Below, in pieces: positions 25,374-32,271 of a DNA stretch of 64,000 nucleotides. Source of the stretch: Pseudomonas fluorescens (GTDB taxonomy: Bacteria; Pseudomonadota; Gammaproteobacteria; Pseudomonadales; Pseudomonadaceae); contig NZ_CABVIX010000013.1 of assembly GCF_902498185.1 (NCBI RefSeq), positions 1 to 64,000 on the forward strand, given 5' to 3'. Made by a program: the position numbers and the translations under genes. The notes below the pieces were generated by a model. It had not been told where the DNA came from. It saw only the letters and a list, made by a program, of their open reading frames with translations, and ran no database searches. Positions within the stretch are counted from its first letter, which is position 1; each line of letters opens with the position of its first letter.

Positions 25374-26431
25374 AACGCCCTCCGTTCATGCCTGCGCTCA
25401 CCGGGCTTGCTGACCTTGGCGGGGCGCGAGTAGTAACGATGAAACCAGGCGACGAAACGCCCGAGTCCTTCGTCCAGGGAAACTTGCGGGGTGAAGCCGG
25501 TGACGCGCTCCAGTGCGCTGGCATCGGCGCAGGTGGTCAGCACATCGCCCGGCTGCAACGGCAGCAACTCTATGTCGGCCTTGCGCTGCAGGTGTTTTTC
25601 CAGCAAGGCGACGTAGTCGGTCAGCTCCGCAGGGCGCTGGCCGCCGATGTTGTAGATGCGCCAGGGCGCGTGACTGCTGGACGGATCCGGTTGTGCGCGG
25701 TCCCAGTCCGGGTTCACCAGGGGCGGCAGGGGAATCAGCCGCACCAGGCTTTCGACGATGTCGTCGATGTAGGTGAAGTCGCGCTGGTGATGACCATGGT
25801 TGAACAGCTGGATCGGCCGGCCCTGGGTGATCGCCTGGGCGAACTGGATCGGCGACATGTCCGGCCGGCCCCAGGGCCCGTAGACGGTGAAGAAGCGCAG
25901 GCCGCTGCAGGGGATCGCATACAGGTGGCTGTAGCTGTGGGCCATCGCCTCGTTGGCTTTCTTGGTGGCGGCGTACAGCGACAATGGATGGTCGACGGCA
26001 TCCTGTACCCGGTAGGGGGTGCGCTGGTTGGCGCCGTACACCGAACTCGACGAGGCGTACAGCAGATGGCGCACCGGATAACGGCGGCAACCCTCGAGAA
26101 TGTTCAGGAATCCGCACAGGTTGCTGTCAACGTATGCCTGGGGATTGTCCAGCGAGTAGCGCACACCCGCCTGGGCGGCCAGATGCACCACCACATCCGG
26201 ACGCTCCTGGGCGAACAGCCGGGCCACGCCATCACGGTCACCGAGGTCCATCAGGTGCAGCGCGAAGGGCCCGGTCTGATCCTCTATCCAGCGCACCCGT
26301 GCACGCTTGAGCGCTGGATCGTAGTAGTCGTTGAAGTTGTCCAGGCCCAGTACCTGGTGGCCGTCGCGGATCAGCCGCAGGCTAGTATGGGCTCCAATGA
26401 ATCCGGCAGCGCCGGTCACCAGCACTTTCAT
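25370..26431 (-). CDS. NAD-dependent UDP-sugar epimerase (UDP-glucuronate 4-epimerase-like)
   Basis: 353-residue extended SDR. VTGAAGFIGAHTSLRL is the nucleotide-binding motif; Ser-Ser-Ser with YAATKKANE gives the catalytic Ser/Tyr/Lys set; TVYGPWGRPDM is typical of UDP-GlcA 4-epimerases. Next to UDP-glucose dehydrogenase this implies a UDP-GlcA to UDP-GalA supply, hence an acidic polymer. The exact sugar is inferred. Overlaps ugd and the PGT gene by 4 bases each. Confidence 0.85.
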   Translation of the reverse strand: MKVLVTGAAGFIGAHTSLRLIRDGHQVLGLDNFNDYYDPALKRARVRWIEDQTGPFALHLMDLGDRDGVARLFAQERPDVVVHLAAQAGVRYSLDNPQAYVDSNLCGFLNILEGCRRYPVRHLLYASSSSVYGANQRTPYRVQDAVDHPLSLYAATKKANEAMAHSYSHLYAIPCSGLRFFTVYGPWGRPDMSPIQFAQAITQGRPIQLFNHGHHQRDFTYIDDIVESLVRLIPLPPLVNPDWDRAQPDPSSSHAPWRIYNIGGQRPAELTDYVALLEKHLQRKADIELLPLQPGDVLTTCADASALERVTGFTPQVSLDEGLGRFVAWFHRYYSRPAKVSKPGERRHERRAL

Positions 26432-27780
26432 GGCGCCGCGACCTGTGGCGGCACTTGGCGCAGCCCGATGCCCGAGTAGCTCAGCCCATGCGAGGCAACC
26501 ACCTCAGGGGCGTACAGGTTGCGTCCATCGATGATCAGCCGCTCGCGCAGCTTGTGCGCCAGCACGGTGAAGTCCACTACGCGGAAATTCTTCCACTCGG
26601 TGCAGATCACCAGGGCGTCTGCGTCCTGCAGGGTGTCGTCACGGGTGGCGCACAGGTGCAGGTCGTCACGATAGCCGTACAAACGCCGGCATTCGTCCAT
26701 GGCTTCGGGGTCATAGGCCCGCACTGTGGCGCCCTCGGCCCATAGCGCTTCCATCAGGTAGCGGCTGGGCGCTTCGCGCATGTCGTCGGTGTTGGGCTTG
26801 AACGCCAGGCCCCAGATGGCGATCGACTTGCCGCGCAGCTGCCCTTGCAGGCGCTGCTTGAGCTTGCCGAAGAGGATCTGCCGCTGGCGGTCATTGATTT
26901 CGCTGACGCTCTGCAGCAGACGCAGCGGCATGCCGCTATGCTCGGCAGTGTGCAGCAGGGCGCGGATGTCCTTGGGGAAGCACGAACCGCCGAAACCGCA
27001 GCCAGGATAGATGAAGTGGTAGCCGATGCGTGGGTCGGAGCCGATGCCGCGGCGCACCGCCTCGATGTCGGCGCCCAGGTGCTCGCTGAGGTTGGCCAGC
27101 TCGTTCATGAAGCTGATACGCGTGGCGAGCATGGCGTTGGCGGCGTACTTGGTCAGCTCGGCACTGCGGTTGTCCATGAACATGAGCTTTTCACGGTTGC
27201 GGCAGAACGGCGCGTAGAGTTCGGCCAGTTGCTCGTGGGCGATCTCGTCACGGGTGCCGATGATGATCCGGTCCGGGCGCATGCAGTCGGCCAGGGCGCT
27301 GCCTTCCTTGAGAAACTCGGGGTTGGAGACGACCCTGACTTCCAGATTGTCCTTGGCCAGGTGCAGCAGCTCTTCACGGGCCAGGGCAATCACCTTGTCA
27401 GCGGTGCCCACAGGCACGGTCGACTTGATGATCAGGGTGCGGTCTTCTTCCATCAGCCCGGCGATCTGGCGGGTGACATTGAGCACATGGGTCAGGTCGG
27501 CCGAGCCGTCTTCGTCTGGGGGCGTGCCCACTGCGATGAAGATCAGCTCCGCATGTGCGACCGCGTCGCTGGCCTGGGTACTGAACAGCAACCGGCCTTC
27601 CTTGATGTTTTCCTCAAGCATGACCGACAGGCCGGGCTCGCTGATCGGGGGGACGCCCTGACGCAGCTGATTGATCTTGTGCGTGTCGACATCGACGCAC
27701 AGTACACGGTGGCCAACATCTGCCAGGGCAGCTGCTTGTACAAGCCCGACGTAGCCGGTGCCAAATACGCTCACATCCAT
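26428..27780 (-). CDS. ugd: UDP-glucose 6-dehydrogenase
   Basis: 450 residues from ATG 27780; a longer reading to 27864 lacks a ribosome site. MDVSVFGTGYVGLVQAAALA is the NAD motif, YPGCGFGGSCFPKD holds the catalytic Cys, and KSTVPVGTADK and FKPNTDDMREAPS are family hallmarks. It oxidises UDP-glucose to UDP-glucuronate. First gene of the EPS operon, so the promoter should lie in 27781-28168. Other ugd copies may exist elsewhere in the genome. Confidence 0.92.
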   Translation of the reverse strand: MDVSVFGTGYVGLVQAAALADVGHRVLCVDVDTHKINQLRQGVPPISEPGLSVMLEENIKEGRLLFSTQASDAVAHAELIFIAVGTPPDEDGSADLTHVLNVTRQIAGLMEEDRTLIIKSTVPVGTADKVIALAREELLHLAKDNLEVRVVSNPEFLKEGSALADCMRPDRIIIGTRDEIAHEQLAELYAPFCRNREKLMFMDNRSAELTKYAANAMLATRISFMNELANLSEHLGADIEAVRRGIGSDPRIGYHFIYPGCGFGGSCFPKDIRALLHTAEHSGMPLRLLQSVSEINDRQRQILFGKLKQRLQGQLRGKSIAIWGLAFKPNTDDMREAPSRYLMEALWAEGATVRAYDPEAMDECRRLYGYRDDLHLCATRDDTLQDADALVICTEWKNFRVVDFTVLAHKLRERLIIDGRNLYAPEVVASHGLSYSGIGLRQVPPQVAAP

Positions 27781-28000
27781 GCCGGCGTGCCTCGTATGAA
27801 GTAGTAAGGGGAATGAAACAGCGATGTGACTTCGGTATAGCTCAGCCTTGCCGTTTTGCGTCAAAGCAATGGCATGTTTCGCTCCAGTTACAGCCCCTGG
27901 CGAATCCGGCCTTTTGCCATCAACTCTTTTTGAATCTGAAACTTAGCGATGAAAGCTGCTGACAGATGGCCGAGTTATTACCCGATGAATGGTCAAAATG

Positions 28001-28013
28001 CCCGTAAAACGGG
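28001..28013. other. Small hairpin in the EPS upstream region
   Basis: CCCGT and ACGGG pair around AAA within the 388-base spacer 27781-28168 between ugd and the divergent phosphatase-superfamily gene. Apart from this hairpin and the FleQ-like box at 28081, I see no gene in the spacer. Either promoter could be affected; no T-run makes it a convincing terminator. Confidence 0.3.
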
Positions 28014-28080
28014 GGCTTAAGGTGATAGGTAGTTGCCTTACGGATCAACTTTAAGCGCCAGAATACGGCTCTCTCGCTTC

Positions 28081-28094
28081 GCCAATAAGTTGAC
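28081..28094. promoter_or_regulatory. Candidate FleQ-binding box
   Basis: GCCAATAAGTTGAC matches the Pseudomonas FleQ consensus GTCAATAAATTGAC at 12 of 14 positions, including both GAC/ATAA cores. FleQ is the c-di-GMP-responsive regulator of exopolysaccharide genes. The box lies 75 bases before the plus-strand start at 28169 and about 300 bases before ugd on the other strand, so it could serve either or both. Match judged by eye. Confidence 0.5.
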
Positions 28095-28168
28095 ATTGCT
28101 GGCCTTGTGCTTTGTTACATCCCTGCTACGGTTCAGGAGAAATACGGTTACAGCGGCGGACGGGAAAG

Positions 28169-29893
28169 ATGCGCGGATATATCAAGATGGGTGTGCTGGT
28201 TCTTTATCTGGCCAGCTTCCAGGACTATTACCTTGAGCGCCTGCAGGCGCTTGGCGTCAGTCTTTCGTTGGGGTTGTACCTGGGGGTTTTCGCCATACTC
28301 GCCGCCGGCCTGCTGGCCAGTGCGTGGATTCGCGTGGGGGTGGTGCGCTGGACCGTGGCGCTGGCGTTCTCGGTCAGCGCGCTGTTTTTCGATGGCTACA
28401 TGCGCATCACCGACTCCTACCTGACTTACAGCGCTTTCGTCTCCATGGTGTATGCCGGTGGTTTCATCCAGGAAGCACTGGAGCAGTACCACTACGCGAT
28501 CACTCTGGCGCTGGCCAAGTCGCTGCTCTTGCTGGTGGGTATCGGCCTGCGCCCCGTTGGCCCGTCACCCTTGCCGCGCGCCGCACTGGCGTGGAGCACG
28601 CCGCTGCTGGCGCTCGCGCTGCTGATCGGTATTCTGTTCGTGCGGGCAGGCGAGGGCGCTCGCGGCTTGCCGGTGATGTACACGCCGCTGGCCTACTTGA
28701 GCCTGTTCGGCTACGAGTCGCTGCACGACAGCGTCGGCCCTCGCCAGCCGGTGACGCTTGAACACGCAGGTCCCGCGATGGCCAAGGACATCGTGCTGAT
28801 CATCGACGAGAGCATCGGCGGCAACTACCTCGACGTGAATACTCCGGCAGGCGTCGTCACCCACCTGAATCAACCGCCTTCCGGGGTGAGCGTGTTCAAC
28901 TACGGCTATGCGGCCTCGGTCGCCAATTGCAGCGCCGACACCAACGTGACCCTGCGCTACGGCGGTACCCGCGACGATTACCTGCGCATCAACTCGACCC
29001 AGCCCTCGATCTGGCAATACGCAAAGGCCGCCGGGCGCAGCACCGTCTACATCGACGGCCAGCGCACCGGCGGCAACCTGCAGAATCTGATGACCGAGAC
29101 CGAAAAACGCGACATCGACCAGTTCATCCAGTTCGACGACACTCCGGTGCTGCAGCGCGACATGGCGGCGCTCGCCAGGCTGGTCGAACTGCTCGGCGAC
29201 GACACTGCGCAACTGATCGTGATCAACAAGGTCGGCGCGCACTTCCCTGTGCACGACAAGTATCCCGACGAATTTGCGCAGTATCAGCCGGCCTTGCCCC
29301 GCGGGCGCTTCATCGACGTCGCCGACACCGGCACCCGCGAAGGCTTCGACGGCCGCCCGCAGGACTGGGTGCTGTACCGCAACGCCTACATGAACACCGT
29401 CTCATGGAGCGTCGGCGAATTCTTCCGCCGCCTGTTCACCCAGGCCGACCTGAGCAAGGCCGTGGTGATCTACACCTCCGATCACGGCCAGGACCTGCAC
29501 GAGCGCGGCAACCCCGGTCTCAATACCCACTGCGACAGTGATCCAGAGGCCGAGGAAGGATTGGTGCCTCTGGTAGTGATTCAGGGCAAAGGGCTGCAGA
29601 CCCTTGACTGGCAGGCGCAGCTCGCGGCCAACCGCAATGCCTCCAGTCACTACAACATCTTCCCCACGCTGCTCAGCCTGCTGGGCTATGACCGCGCGGG
29701 GATCACGCCGCTGTATGGCCAGGCGCTGGATGTGCCCACGCAAGACCCGTTCACCTTCAACGTGCGGTTCAATGCACGGCTTGGCGCCAAGCCGGATTTC
29801 CGGCGGATCGATCTGCATGAGGTGATCACGCCGGATGAGATCGTGGTGGCGCCGGTTGAGGGGCCGGGTGGGAACCAGCATGCGGTGAAGTGA
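28169..29893 (+). CDS. EptA-like membrane sulfatase/phosphoethanolamine-transferase family protein
   Basis: 574 residues from ATG 28169 (an in-frame ATG at 28187 is possible). About five N-terminal helices are followed by a periplasmic alkaline-phosphatase-superfamily domain: DIVLIIDESIGGNYLD (metal Glu then the nucleophile position), NKVGAHFPVHDKYPDE and YTSDHGQDLHE (metal Asp-His). The nucleophile is normally Thr in EptA; here it is Ser. Enzymes of this type transfer phosphoethanolamine to lipid A or polysaccharide. Divergent from the EPS operon and sharing its spacer, it could decorate that polymer; this is inference. Confidence 0.75.
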   Translation: MRGYIKMGVLVLYLASFQDYYLERLQALGVSLSLGLYLGVFAILAAGLLASAWIRVGVVRWTVALAFSVSALFFDGYMRITDSYLTYSAFVSMVYAGGFIQEALEQYHYAITLALAKSLLLLVGIGLRPVGPSPLPRAALAWSTPLLALALLIGILFVRAGEGARGLPVMYTPLAYLSLFGYESLHDSVGPRQPVTLEHAGPAMAKDIVLIIDESIGGNYLDVNTPAGVVTHLNQPPSGVSVFNYGYAASVANCSADTNVTLRYGGTRDDYLRINSTQPSIWQYAKAAGRSTVYIDGQRTGGNLQNLMTETEKRDIDQFIQFDDTPVLQRDMAALARLVELLGDDTAQLIVINKVGAHFPVHDKYPDEFAQYQPALPRGRFIDVADTGTREGFDGRPQDWVLYRNAYMNTVSWSVGEFFRRLFTQADLSKAVVIYTSDHGQDLHERGNPGLNTHCDSDPEAEEGLVPLVVIQGKGLQTLDWQAQLAANRNASSHYNIFPTLLSLLGYDRAGITPLYGQALDVPTQDPFTFNVRFNARLGAKPDFRRIDLHEVITPDEIVVAPVEGPGGNQHAVK

Positions 29894-29904
29894 GGCGGGG
29901 CTGA

Positions 29905-29944
29905 CATGATTTGCGCGGTCCATTTTCTTGCCGCGCAAATCATG
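29905..29944. terminator. Perfect 14-bp inverted repeat after the EptA-like gene
   Basis: CATGATTTGCGCGG (29905-29918) is the exact reverse complement of 29931-29944, separated by 12 bases. It begins 12 bases past the stop codon. No T-run follows, so it is a strong hairpin or protein-binding palindrome rather than a classical intrinsic terminator. Confidence 0.5.
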
Positions 29945-30173
29945 GGTTCGTGGTGCAGGACATTTGGCAGCAACAGCGCATGATTTCCCAGGTGCGAAAG
30001 CCGCCAGTGCAGCTGATCGCTTCCGAACCATGTCTGCCGGAGCGGCTTCCGACATGGGTGCAATTCTCTGCTGCGTTGTGCAGCGGCTTGAATCTGCCCA
30101 CCAACCTCGTTAACCTTTCAGGGTCGCTGTCAATCCAGCGACCGGGCGTCGCGGCCCGCAATGCAAAAGGCGC

Positions 30174-30208
30174 AAAGCGCCACCCACCACAATCGCAGGC
30201 GCTTTTTT
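30174..30208 (+). terminator. Rho-independent terminator ahead of the DUF6124 leader
   Basis: AAAGCGCC (30174-30181) pairs with GGCGCTTT around a 16-base loop and runs into six T residues (30203-30208). It would stop plus-strand transcription from the gene ending at 29893, or attenuate a longer leader of the DUF6124 gene 150 bases downstream. The rest of 29945-30228 shows nothing I can assign. Confidence 0.6.
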
Positions 30209-30228
30209 CGTGCCCGCTTTCTGTGTAA

Positions 30229-30337
30229 TGGCGGCTGTGCGTGGGAGACCTTCGGGTCTGCCGGGTTTCCTTTTGCCTCGGTCCGCGAACCCGCGTACAG
30301 CTGCCACCTATTCGTTTCGCGGCGATGGTTGGCAGCC
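30229..30337 (+). ncRNA. Structured leader RNA, copy A (upstream of DUF6124 gene)
   Basis: Conserved with copy B at 52930. GGCGGCTGTGCG (30230-30241) can pair fully with CGTACAGCTGCC (30294-30305), using two G-U pairs. Inside lies a hairpin AGACC-TTCG-GGTCT (30246-30259). A third segment TGGCAGC (30330-30336) can pair with the same GCTGCCA, so two folds compete. The ATG follows 22 bases later with AAGGAG between. Covariation of the UUCG stem with copy B supports an RNA role. Spurious ORFs are often drawn across this element. Confidence 0.6.
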
Positions 30338-30358
30338 CACTGCAAAAGGAGCTGACGC

Positions 30359-30715
30359 ATGACCAAAGGACTACCCGACCCACCCGATGAGCATTCGCTC
30401 AAACGCCTCACCTTCGGCACCTGCAATGGCCATCACGAGCCGATCTTCACTGTGCGCCCAGGCGTTCTGGCTGAGGAAGCGCTGATCCACACCCTTCATC
30501 TCCTGCAAGGCGCTTATCAGTCCGTCACGCTCGCTCGCGAGGACGCGCGCGGTGATGCACGGCGGCTGCTATGGGGTTCGCAGACTTCGCTGGAGATGGC
30601 GGAGGCCTTGGTGCACAAGGTCCTGGATGGATTAGTACTGTTGCCGACCAACCCGCCTGCAGACCCGAGACCGGAGCCACAGGTTCGACCCGTGAACCGA
30701 GACACCCTCGGTTGA
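30359..30715 (+). CDS. DUF6124/DUF3077-family small protein
   Basis: 118 residues from ATG 30359, with AAGGAG 8 bases upstream. The layout is that of the small Pseudomonas DUF6124 proteins: a proline-rich start (MTKGLPDPPDEHSLKRL), IFTVRPGVLAEEALIHTLHL with helical pattern, and a second helix TSLEMAEALVHKVLDGL, then a disordered Pro/Arg tail. No catalytic motif; function unknown. It sits behind the structured leader, as does the paralogue at 53070. Confidence 0.75.
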   Translation: MTKGLPDPPDEHSLKRLTFGTCNGHHEPIFTVRPGVLAEEALIHTLHLLQGAYQSVTLAREDARGDARRLLWGSQTSLEMAEALVHKVLDGLVLLPTNPPADPRPEPQVRPVNRDTLG

Positions 30716-30723
30716 GAATGTGC

Positions 30724-30743
30724 GAGGCCGCACATGCGGCCTC
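30724..30743 (+). terminator. Hairpin after DUF6124 gene
   Basis: GAGGCCGCA pairs with TGCGGCCTC across two bases, 9 bases after the stop. Compact and GC-rich but with only a weak pyrimidine tail, so a likely though not certain terminator. Confidence 0.5.
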
Positions 30744-30793
30744 TCACACCAGCTCTTGAGAGCTGCGCATAACCTGCTGATTTACCGGGCAGT

Positions 30794-30840
30794 TGTGGGA
30801 GCGGTTTCAACCGCGAACACCGGCGAAGCCGGTGCCAGGC
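30794..30840. repeat. REP-like element
   Basis: TGTGGGAGCGG, then ACCGCGAACACCGGCGAAGC and CGGTGCC, resemble the P. putida REP sequence: a conserved TGTGGGAGC head and an imperfect GC palindrome (CCGGCGAAGCCGG). It sits in the gap between the DUF6124 gene and the convergent soxR. Confidence 0.6.
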
Positions 30841-30845
30841 ATTGC

Positions 30846-31241
30846 TTACCCCTGCCGAAGCGGACAATCCTTCAACGACAGGCACCCGCAGTCGATGCAA
30901 CCGCCCAGCTTGTCCCTCAGCACCAACAGCGATTCGATACGGCTCTCCAGGTTACTGCGCCATTGGCTGGACAGCCGCGCCCACTCGCTGGCATTTGGCG
31001 CACGCTCAGACGGCAGCTGTCCCAGCTTTTCGCCTATCTCCTTCAAAGGAATGCCAACCTGTTGCGCAATTCTGATCACCGCCACCCGCCGCAGCACGTC
31101 ACTGCGATAGCGCCGCTGGTTACCCGCATTGCGCTGGGCCGTGATCAAACCCTCGCGCTCGTAGAAATGCAGCGTGGAGATCGCCACTCCCGCCGCTTCG
31201 GCGACTTCGGAGGGATTCAACAGCCGTTTACGTTCCTGCAT
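30846..31241 (-). CDS. soxR: Redox-sensing MerR-family regulator SoxR
   Basis: 131 residues. A MerR helix-turn-helix (NPSEVAEAAGVAISTLHFYE) and wing (GNQRRYRSDVLRRVAVI) are followed by a dimer helix and the cluster CIDCGCLSLKDC, the C-x2-C-x-C-x5-C that binds the SoxR [2Fe-2S] centre. SoxR is activated when that cluster is oxidised, in pseudomonads mainly by redox-cycling compounds. It faces away from a RidA gene across a SoxR operator, which suggests autoregulation and control of the neighbour. Confidence 0.93.
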   Translation of the reverse strand: MQERKRLLNPSEVAEAAGVAISTLHFYEREGLITAQRNAGNQRRYRSDVLRRVAVIRIAQQVGIPLKEIGEKLGQLPSERAPNASEWARLSSQWRSNLESRIESLLVLRDKLGGCIDCGCLSLKDCPLRQG

Positions 31242-31253
31242 GCGGGCATCCTT

Positions 31254-31275
31254 GACCTTAAGCTAACTTGAGGTC
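31254..31275. promoter_or_regulatory. SoxR operator (SoxR box)
   Basis: GACCTTAAGCTAACTTGAGG and the following TC form a near-perfect 22-bp palindrome close to the known CCTCAAGTTAACTTGAGG. It lies 12 bases before the soxR ATG and 34 bases before the RidA ATG, in the expected position for a divergent SoxR-controlled promoter. Confidence 0.85.
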
Positions 31276-31309
31276 GCAGACTACCAGCTCTCTCATCTGG
31301 AGTTGTCCT

Positions 31310-31729
31310 ATGTCCGTATATTCCCGTCCTGTGTTCGAGCTGTTCAATCCGCCTGGGCTGTATGATCCGAGCAGCAACGGGTATTCCCACGTCGCTGCGT
31401 TGGCGTCTGGGGCCAGGCTGCTGTTCGTCGCCGGGCAAGGTGGCGAGGATATCGACGGACGACTGCCAGCGGCGTTCCCTGAACAGGCCAGGCAGGCGCT
31501 GACCAATGTAAACACTGCACTGCAATCGCAGGGTTCAAGCTTGCAGCAGGTGTTCAAGCTGACCCTATTGATCGTCGATCACGACGAGCATCGATTGCGC
31601 GACTGGGTAACGGAAGCGAATCGGCTCTGGAGGGACGGCCATTATCCCGTCTGCACTTTGATTCCGGTGCCACGGTTGGCGCTGGATGGAATGCTGGTGG
31701 AGATCGAGGCGGTGGCTGCTTGCACATAA
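31310..31729 (+). CDS. RidA/YjgF-family protein under a SoxR box
   Basis: 139 residues from ATG 31310, with GGAG 8 bases upstream. LFVAGQGGEDIDGRLPAAFP, QARQALTNVNTALQSQGSSL and VPRLALDGMLVEIEAVAA fit the RidA/YjgF fold, including the Arg and Glu that bind enamine/imine products. RidA proteins deaminate reactive enamines, but this divergent member may do something else. Its placement next to a SoxR operator suggests induction by redox-cycling agents. Confidence 0.85.
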   Translation: MSVYSRPVFELFNPPGLYDPSSNGYSHVAALASGARLLFVAGQGGEDIDGRLPAAFPEQARQALTNVNTALQSQGSSLQQVFKLTLLIVDHDEHRLRDWVTEANRLWRDGHYPVCTLIPVPRLALDGMLVEIEAVAACT

Positions 31730-31760
31730 TTGGCAACCTTGCGGCTGTAGTTCAATCGCC

Positions 31761-31809
31761 AGCTGCCAGCTGCCAGCTGCCAGCTGCCAGCTGCCAGCCG
31801 CCAGCCGCG
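31761..31809. repeat. Seven tandem 7-bp repeats (AGCTGCC)
   Basis: Five exact AGCTGCC units are followed by AGCCGCC and AGCCGCG. The unit resembles the AAGCTGC-type repeat at 1403. Located just past the RidA stop, at the border of the AT-rich island. Likely variable in copy number through slippage. Confidence 0.8.
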
Positions 31810-31836
31810 AAGAGCGTACCTCTGATCGCAACTGGT

Positions 31837-31904
31837 AATGTCCGCTAAGGGTCGGCGACGGTGATCCAGGACCGACTGCTTTCGACCCATAGCTGCCCTT
31901 CGCG
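31837..31904. repeat. Dispersed intergenic repeat, copy 1
   Basis: TGTCCGCTAAGGGTCGG, GACCGACTGCTTTCGACCCA and TAGCTGCCCTTCG are blocks of a repeat that recurs through 31.8-51.5 kb. This copy marks the left border of the accessory island. The rest of 31905-32202 shows no gene. Confidence 0.6.
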
Positions 31905-32202
31905 ATAGGTGGCTACCGGCCAGAAGCGGCCAGAAACGAACATGTGCCTAGGCAAATTCGCATGATTTACGAATCCGACTGGAAGAAATAACCGGCGCAT
32001 TTCTCTAATCCGGGGGCTCTGCTGCGCGACGAAGGCTCACCAAACCTTTCCCGCGATGAAGGGCTTGTGGAGGCTTTGGTCGGCAGGAGAAACTCTGCTG
32101 TGTCAGCTTTGCAGTGGATGCAATAATCGCGCCAAAATGGCGAATCAGGTAAGACCTACAACAGAGGGGTAAACCGACTAGAATTTCGTAACAGATGCGA
32201 TA

Positions 32203-32217
32203 TCATAATGAAATCAC
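32203..32217 (+). promoter_or_regulatory. Shared promoter-like 15-mer, copy 1
   Basis: TCATAATGAAATCAC lies 54 bases before the ATG of the PIN-like gene and is identical to 48699-48713, upstream of an unrelated island gene. CATAAT could be a -10 box. A matching -35 is weak here. Confidence 0.4.
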
Positions 32218-32271
32218 GGAGTGTCTTATTGCTATCTGCCACCGACATACTTAATTGTTTCGGAGTTGGCT

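Noticed and set aside
30130..30426. Minus-strand frames across the leader RNA at 30.2 kb (and 52.8-53.3 kb)
   Set aside because: Basic, Thr/Arg-rich readings recur wherever the leader occurs and follow the RNA's conserved bases; no starts or family support.
31761..31809. Tandem repeat as a CRISPR array
   Set aside because: Units are 7 bp with no spacers and no cas genes are present.
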